From the NCBI GenBank assembly GCA_913056415.1, contig CAJXNA010000029.1, positions 1 through 12,500 of the forward strand: 12,500 nt of DNA, read 5' to 3'. Source of the stretch: an uncultured Chloroflexota bacterium. Its GTDB lineage: Bacteria; Chloroflexota; Dehalococcoidia; SM23-28-2; RBG-16-64-32. The notes under the pieces are model-generated. The model did not search any database. It was not told where the DNA came from and saw only the letters and a list, made by a program, of their open reading frames with translations. Of the stretch, positions 1 to 5,728 are shown piece by piece. Each line of letters opens with the position of its first letter. Position 1 is the stretch's first letter. The position numbers and the translations under genes are program-made.

Positions 1-27
1 GAAGCCTGCAAAGATATAGAGACTCAT
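1..27 (-). CDS. Start of a gene running off the left edge
   Basis: An ATG at 27..25 opens a frame that reads MSLYIFAGF and continues past the left edge. Its ATG overlaps the TGA of the preceding 22-codon ORF as ATGA, the coupling seen elsewhere in this operon. A purine-rich AAAGG stretch lies upstream but is not well placed. Only nine codons are visible, so no function can be assigned. That it is a real gene is inferred from the overlap and strand alone. Confidence 0.35.
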
Positions 28-92
28 GCGGCGGCTGCCTTTGCGAGCCGCATTTTTGCCAATAGTTCAGGCGTATTTGGTATAAAGTGCAT
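24..92 (-). CDS. Possible 22-residue peptide ORF
   Basis: This short frame starts at ATG 92..90, two bases after the stop of the 166-residue gene, and encodes MHFIPNTPELLAKMRLAKAAAA. Its TGA overlaps the next ATG as ATGA. The tight spacing on both sides supports translation. There is no convincing Shine-Dalgarno (only a weak ACGAG), and an ORF this short could be chance. Such a micro-ORF may simply carry ribosomes to the next gene. Function unknown. Confidence 0.33.
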   Translation of the reverse strand: MHFIPNTPELLAKMRLAKAAAA

Positions 93-94
93 GG

Positions 95-595
95 TTAACT
101 CGTCGCCAGACTGTAGACGTGGAACTCATCCGCGCCCATAGTAATTGAGGCATTATTGACGGACCCACGGATCGTGCCAACAGTGATCGTTGCTGTAGGC
201 ATATTATTGCTATTTATGTTGAACAACTCCGCGCCGCGACTGTCAGAGGCAAAGAACCCATGACCGCCACCCGTATAGTCCGTCAGTCTGGCGCTGATGA
301 TGAACACCGCATGCCCCTCGTCGGCCGCGTCGGCAAAAGAAGAGTTGATGCTGACGAGTCTGACTTCCGTTGTATTCAGAACCAGCCCGGTGTTGATATT
401 GTCCGCAGCCCCAGTGGTCTTTCGCGTTGAGGCAAGAGCGAATATTGGTTCAGGGGCTGAGATACTCATACCCGTATCACTGAGCAAGTCCACCGCGGTC
501 GTGCTGGTCGTCGTTGCTTCGGTGGTGTTGCCGCCCTCGCGGGTCACCGCGCCAACGTATTCGACAGTGCTTAGTGTCTCGCCCAAAGTTGCCAT
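95..595 (-). CDS. Small beta-rich virion protein, unknown function
   Basis: This gene encodes 166 residues. Its ATG shares one base with the fibre gene's stop (TAATG), and a Shine-Dalgarno AGGAGC lies about 10 bases upstream inside the last fibre codons, so the two genes are translationally coupled. The protein has no cysteine, a threonine-rich stretch near residues 21-35 (EGGNTTEATTTSTTA), and alternating polar/hydrophobic sequence suggesting beta structure (for example HAVFIISARLTDYTGGGHGFFASD). No membrane segment, signal peptide or catalytic motif is visible. Position after the fibre gene suggests a fibre-associated, head-fibre or tail-tip component. I do not recognise a family. Confidence 0.7.
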   Translation of the reverse strand: MATLGETLSTVEYVGAVTREGGNTTEATTTSTTAVDLLSDTGMSISAPEPIFALASTRKTTGAADNINTGLVLNTTEVRLVSINSSFADAADEGHAVFIISARLTDYTGGGHGFFASDSRGAELFNINSNNMPTATITVGTIRGSVNNASITMGADEFHVYSLATS

Positions 596-2118
596 TACGC
601 TGATGCTCCTATGATCCCTGTGGCGGCCAAGTCGGTTATCAGCGTGGCAAGCAAGTCAGCCAACTCGTTTATGGTCGTGGCGTTAGCATCGAAGGCCCGA
701 TCTGTTGCATCGTTTGTGATTGTCCACCCGGCAGAGCGGGCTACAGGGGCTATTCCGTAGAAACCAACATTGGAGCCGTCGTGATTGAAGGCTCCATCTA
801 TCTCCACGTCGTTTACAAACCTGACATTGCCCCCCGCACTGAAGATGACTTTATCGCCCACGCCGCTTTCGTGAATCACCAGGTTAGTGGAACTCGCGGG
901 TCTGTAAATAGCCCACTCATCCACCCCTGCTGTCTCAAAGGTAAGTTGAGCGTTCTGGGCAGCATCAGCGTTGATAGTAAGGGTAACTGCTGCGGCAGAC
1001 TGAAACAACCTCAGTCCAGAGAAAGTGGGGGAATCTCCAGTTCCAACACCAATGCTGGTACGAAGGGTAGCACCGGACTCCAGTGCGGGGTCGCCAACAC
1101 CATCGCCAACAATCATTTCGCCATCGGCAAGAACAGCCGTGGCAGTGATCGCGCCAGTCCCCGAGCCGAGCAGTACGCCGCCGTCGGTAAATGTCGAAAC
1201 TCCAGTACCACCCTCGGCTACTGCCAAGTCGGTTGTGAGTGTTAGGCTCCCGGTTACAGCCAATACGCTACCGTCGAATGTCAGGTTCGCCTCGGCGTCG
1301 AGCTCGGTAGTCGTCGCACCCACTGTTACTAGCTCGTTCGCAGTAGCGTTGTTGAGTGCAGTAACTGTAGCAGTCAAGCCTAACTGGAAGTCGGTTCCAG
1401 CATCATTGGTGAAGAAAAGCTGATTGGGAGTTGCCGTCTTTACCCATATCTGACCGGAAGCCACAACATCTGTATCGGCGACAGCCTGCTCCTTGAGGAA
1501 GATAACACCGCCGTCATCAATATTGGCGCCGCCTAGATTGAGGTCAGCACTCAGTGTGAGCCCTGTAAATGTAGGGCTGTTGCCGGTTCCAAGCCCAAGA
1601 GAAGTCCTTGCTGTATTGCCGGACTCGTAGGCGAATATCCCCGCGCCGGTTGCAACAATGAATTCCCCATCCACTGCCGTAGCTCCAAGAGTATTGAGGT
1701 CATCTAGGACTGCCCCAAAGGCTTGTACGTCAGTCCCGATAGCCAAGCCTAATGTTGTGCGTTGAGCAGACGCCGAAGCGTCGTCAACAAGGGCGCGGCC
1801 TGCGGCAGTAAATGTGGCCAGGGCCGCGGTGCCTAGACCAGTAAAGTAAGGCAATCTATCTGCCGCGGAAACCAACCCTGCGATGGCTTCCAACTCAGCA
1901 TCTTGCGCTTGCACGTCCGTGCTTATGATGAGGCCAAGGGAAGCACGTGCAGTGGCCCCGGACTCGTAGGCGAATACCCCTGCCCCCGTTGCGACGATGA
2001 ACTCCCCGTCCGCCGACGCGGCACCAAGGGTATTGAGGTCATCTAGGACTGCACCAAACGCTTGTACGTCGGTGCCGATGATGTTACCCCGGCGGATGAT
2101 CGGGCCGTGATGCAGCAT
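595..2118 (-). CDS. Tail-fibre-type repetitive structural protein
   Basis: This 507-residue protein starts at ATG 2118..2116 with an excellent TAGGAGGG Shine-Dalgarno. It is built of low-complexity Gly/Ala/Thr/Asp-rich modules typical of phage tail fibres. The pattern GTDVQAF..LDDLNTLGA then DGEFIVATGAG..AYESG.TAR.SLGL appears at residues 15-63 and again at 128-176. A shorter STDVQAQDAELEAIAGL unit lies at 66-82, followed by ADRLPYFTGLGTAALATFTAAGRALVDD, a sequence style common in fibres. A third related block (DGEMIVGDG..ESGATLRTSIGVGTGDSPTFSGL) lies further on. The C-terminus (WTITNDATDRAFDANATTINELADLLATLI) is a form often seen at the end of phage structural proteins. It lacks cysteine. 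The likely role is a trimeric fibre contacting the host or a head/tail appendage. Receptor specificity cannot be read. Confidence 0.8.
   Translation of the reverse strand: MLHHGPIIRRGNIIGTDVQAFGAVLDDLNTLGAASADGEFIVATGAGVFAYESGATARASLGLIISTDVQAQDAELEAIAGLVSAADRLPYFTGLGTAALATFTAAGRALVDDASASAQRTTLGLAIGTDVQAFGAVLDDLNTLGATAVDGEFIVATGAGIFAYESGNTARTSLGLGTGNSPTFTGLTLSADLNLGGANIDDGGVIFLKEQAVADTDVVASGQIWVKTATPNQLFFTNDAGTDFQLGLTATVTALNNATANELVTVGATTTELDAEANLTFDGSVLAVTGSLTLTTDLAVAEGGTGVSTFTDGGVLLGSGTGAITATAVLADGEMIVGDGVGDPALESGATLRTSIGVGTGDSPTFSGLRLFQSAAAVTLTINADAAQNAQLTFETAGVDEWAIYRPASSTNLVIHESGVGDKVIFSAGGNVRFVNDVEIDGAFNHDGSNVGFYGIAPVARSAGWTITNDATDRAFDANATTINELADLLATLITDLAATGIIGASA
1591..1737 (-). repeat. 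Fibre module, copy 2
   Basis: Codons 128-176 of the fibre gene repeat codons 15-63: 43 of 49 residues are identical by my alignment, and the DNA is also clearly similar (for example the shared stretch GTATTGAGGTCATCTAGG on the plus strand). This is an intragenic duplication with a 113-codon offset. Confidence 0.85.
1930..2076 (-). repeat. Fibre module, copy 1
   Basis: Codons 15-63 of the fibre gene form the first copy of the 49-residue module repeated at 1591-1737. Differences are confined to six positions (AAS/TA-type changes around residue 35, V/I at 48, A/N at 55, A/T at 59). Confidence 0.85.
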
Positions 2119-2127
2119 CAGACCCTC

Positions 2128-2169
2128 CTAGCCAGACACGTCGGTGAAGTATTGCATTACCCCGCTCGC
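2128..2169 (-). pseudogene. Displaced C-terminal remnant of the 101-residue gene
   Basis: Reading leftwards from an in-frame TGA (2172..2170), the frame gives ASGVMQYFTDVSG then TAG (2130..2128). The last seven residues match the end of the gene at 2641-2946 (YFTDISG-stop) at six of seven positions, but all seven codons differ. There is no good start codon or Shine-Dalgarno of its own, so it is an orphan end rather than a gene. Its TAG merges with the TAGGAGGG ribosome-binding site of the fibre gene, the arrangement expected if the 101-residue gene once ended here. Confidence 0.6.
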
Positions 2170-2180
2170 TCAGGTAGACT
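2152..2180 (+). promoter_or_regulatory. Candidate promoter for the HNH gene
   Basis: TTGCAT (2152-2157) and TAGACT (2175-2180) are separated by exactly 17 bases. They match the bacterial -35 and -10 consensus only partly (about 3/6 and 4/6), and TAGACT fits the TANNNT form of -10 element. The GTG start of the HNH gene lies seven bases beyond the -10 box, so a transcript would begin at or next to the start codon (leaderless). Pattern-based call only. Confidence 0.35.
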
Positions 2181-2186
2181 CAACCC

Positions 2187-2651
2187 GTGAAGACCTGCAC
2201 TAAATGTAAGTTGCTCAAGCCTCTCTCTGAGTTCTATTGGAAGTCTGAGGCGCGGGATAGACACGAGACTCGTTGTAAACAATGCGCTAGAAAAGAAGTG
2301 CTGGCTTACAACCAAACAGCGGCTGCGATTCCATTGAGACGCATCCGAGTAGCCCGCTACCTGCGTTCGGAAAAAGGTAAGGCAGCCACGCAGCGATACC
2401 TTGGTTCGCCGAAAGACAAGGAGGCACGCCGCCGATACCGACGACACAACCGAGCGAAGATCAACGCTAGAAGACGGGTATGGATCGCCATCCACTACGG
2501 TAGATTGCCCAAGCCCTCGGAGAGAGCCTGCGTTTCGTGCGGTGGGATCGCAGCAGAGTATCACCATACCAACGGCTATCTCGGAGATGCTGCCCTGGAT
2601 GTCGTGCCGATATGCAAACCTTGTCATCATGCCCTACGACCTAACCACTGA
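2187..2651 (+). CDS. HNH endonuclease with N-terminal zinc ribbon
   Basis: This is the only convincing plus-strand gene and encodes 154 residues. The N-terminus has a CxxC...CxxC zinc-binding module (C4, C7, C30, C33) in the form C-x2-C-KLLKPLSEFY. The middle is a very basic helical region (residues 52-100) with KGKA..RY and ARRRYRRHNRAK units, expected to bind DNA. The C-terminus carries the HNH core: C115-x2-C118, HH at 126-127, then LDVVPIC-x2-CHH (C143, C146, H147). The family makes nicks or double-strand breaks, often as phage homing-type enzymes. The start is GTG 2187; an in-frame TAG sits at 2175-2177 and no earlier start exists. There is no Shine-Dalgarno, unlike its neighbours. Its last 11 bases overlap the convergent end of the 101-residue gene. 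Strand, lack of SD and the duplicated gene end nearby indicate a mobile insertion. Confidence 0.85.
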   Translation: MKTCTKCKLLKPLSEFYWKSEARDRHETRCKQCARKEVLAYNQTAAAIPLRRIRVARYLRSEKGKAATQRYLGSPKDKEARRRYRRHNRAKINARRRVWIAIHYGRLPKPSERACVSCGGIAAEYHHTNGYLGDAALDVVPICKPCHHALRPNH

Positions 2652-2946
2652 TATCCGTAAAATAATCGATGTCAAGAGTGGCGCTCGCGCTCACGCGGAT
2701 CGCCTTGAACTTATCGACCTCGTCGCGGCTGTTCAGCAGGATGATGTCGCCGATCTCTGCCTGGATACCCTTCGTGGCGGTGGGGTCTGTCCCGTCCCGC
2801 GTGAAGACGATCGGTGCGGTGCGGACGTAAATCTCCGCAACGTTAGCCCCCGTCCCCCTGGCAGGGGGCGTGAGCGAGACGACCGAACCGGCGATGGAAA
2901 GACCGAACTGCGCCCCAGAGACACTTGACCTTGATCGAACTCCCAC
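2641..2946 (-). CDS. Phage protein of unknown function, 3' end altered by HNH insertion
   Basis: I place the start at GTG 2946..2944 because a perfect GGAGGAGG lies four bases upstream; a longer frame from a TTG at 2970 would place this SD inside the gene. The 101-residue product is small and beta-like (VVSLTPPARGTGANVAEIYVRTAPIVFTRDGTDPTATKG, GDIILLNSRDEVDKFKAIRVSASATLDIDYFTDISG). No cysteine or catalytic motif is seen. Short proteins of this style, ending in a strand before a fibre gene, occur among head/tail-completion and accessory structural genes, but I cannot assign a role. Its last three codons and stop overlap the HNH gene on the other strand, and a second copy of its tail (YFTDVSG-stop) lies beyond the HNH gene. 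Confidence 0.7.
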   Translation of the reverse strand: MGVRSRSSVSGAQFGLSIAGSVVSLTPPARGTGANVAEIYVRTAPIVFTRDGTDPTATKGIQAEIGDIILLNSRDEVDKFKAIRVSASATLDIDYFTDISG

Positions 2947-2997
2947 GGCTCCTCCTCCACACACACTCAAGGGGGATGAACCCTATGCGGCTATTGC

Positions 2998-3339
2998 TCA
3001 GCGATAGGCGTCATGCTGCGACGACTTCCGTGGGGGACGCAGCCCACCCCAGCGGAGCTTCGAGAAGCGAGCCTGCTCGCGGATACGCATACGGAGCTCG
3101 GCGGCGGCCTCCTTGACCTTCATACGGTACTCGTACTGCTCCTCGGCAGCGTCCGCCAGCACCTCGGCGTCGTGCTCGCTGAGCCCCTGCTTCTGGCACT
3201 CGGCCTTGACCATCTCATCCAAGGCGCTCCGGTCCAGCTTGTAGAGCGGGATGAGCGTCATGGGATGCTCGGGCGTCCCCTCCCCAGGGAGCATGAAGGC
3301 TCCGCGGTTCGGGTCACGGGCGACATAGATGACGCTCAT
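2998..3339 (-). CDS. Helical phage protein, unknown function
   Basis: This gene encodes 113 residues from ATG 3339..3337 with a GAGGAAG Shine-Dalgarno five bases away. The N-terminus is short and beta/loop-like (MSVIYVARDPNRGAFMLPGEG). Residues about 35-97 are strongly charged and predicted helical (LDEMVKAECQKQGLSEHDAEVLADAAEEQYEYRMKVKEAAAELRMRIREQ), and the C-terminus is basic. There is a single cysteine and no recognisable domain. The ATG overlaps the stop of the small gene upstream as ATGA, so the two are coupled. Location between capsid and fibre genes would suit a head-tail connector or assembly factor, but that is inference from position only. Confidence 0.7.
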   Translation of the reverse strand: MSVIYVARDPNRGAFMLPGEGTPEHPMTLIPLYKLDRSALDEMVKAECQKQGLSEHDAEVLADAAEEQYEYRMKVKEAAAELRMRIREQARFSKLRWGGLRPPRKSSQHDAYR

Positions 3340-3494
3340 CGTGGCTTCCTCGGACGCCCTGGCCTACGCACGACCTTGAATCGAGGCTCTTCTTGTGATT
3401 CCGCTTGCGGAACCGCTACGGTGGGCTCAGATATGAGCGTTGGGTCCACGGGTGGATGCACGAGTGCCCTGCGCGGCTTGAAGTTTTTGTGCAT
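3336..3494 (-). CDS. Small basic protein with AT-hook-like C-terminus
   Basis: This frame fills the otherwise empty 186 bases between two genes. From ATG 3494..3492 it encodes 52 residues (MHKNFKPRRALVHPP ... FKVVRRPGRPRKPR), and its TGA overlaps the next ATG as ATGA. The end RRPGRPRKPR contains the GRP core of an AT-hook, a minor-groove DNA-binding motif; phage small proteins often end this way, but whether it binds DNA is unknown. The ATG has no Shine-Dalgarno. The frame stays open nine codons further upstream to an ATC (3521..3519) that follows GAGGTGA at a near-ideal distance, so a start there (61 residues, IGRFFNRTL added) is possible. An uncorrected one-base deletion in the preceding run of six T (minus strand) is the other explanation. 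Confidence 0.6.
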   Translation of the reverse strand: MHKNFKPRRALVHPPVDPTLISEPTVAVPQAESQEEPRFKVVRRPGRPRKPR

Positions 3495-3525
3495 GAGGGT
3501 ACGGTTGAAAAAACGACCGATGGCG

Positions 3526-3990
3526 TCACCTCTCCTGCGCGACTAACTGCTCCAGCAGGCCTTCGATGCGAGTCAGACCCGTTTCTAGGGCATCAAGCCG
3601 CTCGCTGGTCTCGTCGTCCGACCCATGCTCCTGGTCCCACTGCACGCGGGCCTTGCGCTCCCACTCCTTGTCCTTCTCGGCACGGAGCGCGATGCACCGC
3701 TCGATCTCCTCCACGGTGTCGTGCCAACGGCTGCACCCTGCACAGGCCAGTTTCAGTTCCGTGGGCGGCTCGGTGAGCCATCCCCGGTCCAGGTTGGCGT
3801 CCCGCTCGCCCGTTGCCAGCACCTTCCCTGTCTCAAGTTCCTTCTTCACCCACTTACGGATGGCAGGAATACCCCAGACCTCTTCACCCACAGGCGTGTA
3901 GTAGCGCCGCTTCTGGGGACCGCCCGTGACCGCGGTGACGGCGACCCCATTGCTTGCTAGCTGTTGCTTTGTTTCTGGCGATACGGCCAC
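3526..3990 (-). CDS. Phage protein with Cys/His cluster and C-terminal coiled coil
   Basis: This gene encodes 154 residues from GTG 3990..3988. The TAGGAGC Shine-Dalgarno is five bases upstream and shares bases with the stop of the decoration-like gene. Residues 28-75 (RRYYTPVGEEVWGIPAIRKWVKKELETGKVLATGERDANLDRGWL) look like a small folded domain. A C83-x2-C86-x3-H90-x8-C99 cluster resembles a zinc-finger knuckle with an unusual last ligand. Residues about 100-154 are highly charged and end in a heptad-like LDALETGLTRIEGLLEQLV segment, a probable oligomerising coiled coil. I do not recognise the family. It is the most cysteine-rich minus-strand gene in a set of otherwise cysteine-poor virion proteins, which hints at a non-virion or metal-binding role. 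Confidence 0.7.
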   Translation of the reverse strand: MAVSPETKQQLASNGVAVTAVTGGPQKRRYYTPVGEEVWGIPAIRKWVKKELETGKVLATGERDANLDRGWLTEPPTELKLACAGCSRWHDTVEEIERCIALRAEKDKEWERKARVQWDQEHGSDDETSERLDALETGLTRIEGLLEQLVAQER

Positions 3991-3999
3991 GAACCGCTC

Positions 4000-4740
4000 C
4001 TACGGAGAGATGGTCAAGAATGCGTGCTGGTAGTCCGTGGTGACGGAGATGGGACTATTGACGTAGGCGATAGCCCCCGCGTTCGAGCCGGTGGCAACGA
4101 AGGCATCCACCGAGCCCGAGGTAGTGAGTCCCGGCGATACCGTCTTGCCCAGCACCACCGTGCCGTTCACGAGCAGTGCACAATCGCCCCAGGTCTGGAG
4201 CCAGAAGAAGAAGGCGTTCGTCACCTCGATGGGCGCCACGCCCGTGGGAATGCCATCGGGGGTCGTGTTGTAGAGCAGCGACCCATTGTGCTGGTTCTTC
4301 TTGAGCCCCGCGAGGCTGGACGCCGTGGTCAGCGCTTCCCGCACCGTCTCGCCGTCCTCCAAGGTGACGGTCATCGTTGCGGCACCCGTGGTGACGGTAT
4401 TGCTCTTGATGCGGTAGAGGTGGCCCTCACCTGGCCCATCGTTGATGTAGATGTAGCCGCCCTTGTACAGGTCAACGGCGACGGCCCCGCCCGTGGTCAC
4501 GAGAATGGTCTTGTCCCCAATGGGCGCAGCGGTCTGGATCGCCAGGTCCATGTCCTCGTTGGCCACGGCCAGCGGCCCCTGGCAGAGCTTCCCAGCCCCC
4601 AACGCCTCGCCAGCCTTGGCGTAGTAGAACACGCGGCCATCGGGGGTCACCCCCCGTGTGCCGACCGCGATGTTGCCGATGGCGGTGGACTGTTCCTTCT
4701 TCTCCTGTCCGTACCCTAACTGCACGTAGTTCGGAAACAT
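4000..4740 (-). CDS. Head decoration / capsid-accessory-like protein
   Basis: This gene encodes 246 residues from ATG 4740..4738 with AGGAGT five bases upstream. It directly follows the major capsid gene. The N-terminal half contains AIGNIAVGTRGVTPDGRVFYYAKAGEALGAGKLCQGPLA, a style common in proteins encoded beside phage capsid genes. The rest is beta-rich with many G, T and V residues (KTILVTTGGAVAVDLYKGGYIYINDG, ATMTVTLEDGETV, GKTVSPGLTTSGSVDAF) and ends AYVNSPISVTTDYQHAFLTISP. There is no signal peptide or membrane helix. Based on position and composition it likely binds the capsid surface or stabilises the head; tail-tube or minor capsid roles are alternatives. The assignment is by context, not by a diagnostic motif. 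Confidence 0.6.
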   Translation of the reverse strand: MFPNYVQLGYGQEKKEQSTAIGNIAVGTRGVTPDGRVFYYAKAGEALGAGKLCQGPLAVANEDMDLAIQTAAPIGDKTILVTTGGAVAVDLYKGGYIYINDGPGEGHLYRIKSNTVTTGAATMTVTLEDGETVREALTTASSLAGLKKNQHNGSLLYNTTPDGIPTGVAPIEVTNAFFFWLQTWGDCALLVNGTVVLGKTVSPGLTTSGSVDAFVATGSNAGAIAYVNSPISVTTDYQHAFLTISP

Positions 4741-4813
4741 GGTCTACTCCTATCCTTTTTGTTTTACTGCGCCGGATTCGAGACGCAGATGCGGTTGGGC
4801 CGTCGTTGTGCAC

Positions 4814-5704
4814 CTACGCGGGAGCAAGAGCATCGTTGGTGAGCGTCACCAGCCACGAGGCGAGGTACTCCCCCACGTCGTAGCGACCGACCACGTTCAG
4901 CTCTGTTGCCCGCAGCGACTCGTCACGTTGCGGTTTGATGTCCCACTCCCGAGCCGTTGCCAAAACAAGCCCTCCACCCCGCCCCGCTGCCAGGACCACG
5001 CCGTTGGCGTCGTCGGAAGCATCGATGGGGATGTTGCCGGACTCGAAGACCGGCATCCCAAAGACCCGGCCCACGGTGTAGTTCCGCAGGACTTCCTCGG
5101 CGATGCCCATGCCGACAGCGGGGAGTGGGGTCGTTCCCCCCGCCACCGTAGGCGTGAAGACATCCACTATGTCGAGTAAGGTGAAGGGGTGGTGTACCGC
5201 TGCATACGGCTTGGGCGCAGGCCCACCGTTGGCCAGCGGCACGCCCGAGAGGTCAGCCCATGCGGCCGCGAGATGTCCGAGGGTGAGGGTGACGTTTGTC
5301 CCTCCCATGGTATTCGTGCCATCGCCGAATTGACCAGCGAGGTCCTGTTCCTTCTTGGCCACCATCGCATCGCCTAGGATGCGGCCGGCGGCCCGGATGA
5401 CATCTTCCTGGTCGTCCTCCACCAGGTTGTCGGTGAGCAGGATTTGCGCACCAACCTCGACCGGCGTGAACTCGACGCTGGTGTCCTGCATCGCCTGCGG
5501 GGTCACCATGTCAATGCCTTCAACCAGCGTGTTGGCCGTCACCGTGCCCCAATAGGGCAGGTTGACGGTGGAGCCCCTGCGGACGCCCTTGGTGACGCGC
5601 CACGCGATGTTGGAGATGACTTCCTTGAACTGCTCGGTGAACCGCGCCTCCTCAATGACAACGGGAATCGTATCGGTGAGGACGGTTGTATCGGTTATGG
5701 CCAT
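4814..5704 (-). CDS. Major capsid protein (HK97-fold type)
   Basis: I use ATG 5704..5702, six bases after GGAGGGA, giving 296 residues; a GTG at 5719 would place the Shine-Dalgarno inside the gene. The N-terminus (MAITDTTVLTDTIPVVIEEARFTEQFKEVISNIAW) is followed by the capsid-type pattern RRGSTVNLPYWGTVTANTLVEGIDMVTPQAM, then VGAQILLTDNLVEDDQEDVIRAAGRILGDAMVAKKEQDLAGQF, a long spine-like helix. Late in the sequence, VGRVFGMPVFESGNIP and GRYDVGEYLASWLVTLTND match the A-domain and C-terminal parts of many HK97-fold coats. It has no cysteine. The order scaffold-capsid supports the assignment. It assembles into the icosahedral head with the scaffold encoded just upstream. The exact subfamily is uncertain. 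Confidence 0.85.
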   Translation of the reverse strand: MAITDTTVLTDTIPVVIEEARFTEQFKEVISNIAWRVTKGVRRGSTVNLPYWGTVTANTLVEGIDMVTPQAMQDTSVEFTPVEVGAQILLTDNLVEDDQEDVIRAAGRILGDAMVAKKEQDLAGQFGDGTNTMGGTNVTLTLGHLAAAWADLSGVPLANGGPAPKPYAAVHHPFTLLDIVDVFTPTVAGGTTPLPAVGMGIAEEVLRNYTVGRVFGMPVFESGNIPIDASDDANGVVLAAGRGGGLVLATAREWDIKPQRDESLRATELNVVGRYDVGEYLASWLVTLTNDALAPA

Positions 5705-5728
5705 GATCGTTCCCTCCACTGCGGAGGG

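Noticed and set aside
27..57. Plus-strand hairpin TGCGGC...GCCGCA followed by five T, terminator-like
   Set aside because: No plus-strand gene ends there, the loop is long (about 14 bases), and on the coding minus strand there is no T run. It probably reflects the Ala/Arg-rich micro-ORF.
2157..2630. Long minus-strand frame antisense to the HNH gene (157 codons)
   Set aside because: Its protein has no recognisable pattern and it overlaps a clear HNH gene with intact zinc and HNH residues. It is a shadow frame.
2968..2970. TTG start for the 109-codon version of the pre-HNH gene
   Set aside because: The GGAGGAGG Shine-Dalgarno would be inside the gene; the GTG at 2946 is ideally spaced from it.
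3405..3776. Plus-strand frames across the 3340-3525 gap
   Set aside because: They continue into the antisense of the 154-residue gene with low-complexity Arg/Pro/Cys products and lack ribosome-binding sites. The minus-strand small gene explains the gap better.
3964..4719. Long plus-strand frame (251 codons) opposite the decoration-like gene
   Set aside because: The product is Arg/His/Gly-rich with no family signal, as expected opposite a GC-rich gene. The minus-strand gene has a good start site and operon spacing.
4741..4813. 73-base gap after the capsid gene examined for a terminator or promoter
   Set aside because: A weak CTGCG/CGCAG stem exists but there is no T run after it, and no convincing -35/-10 pair. 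It holds the AGGAGT ribosome-binding site of the next gene.
5717..5719. GTG start for the capsid gene (301 residues)
   Set aside because: It overlaps the GGAGGGA ribosome-binding site that serves the ATG at 5704.
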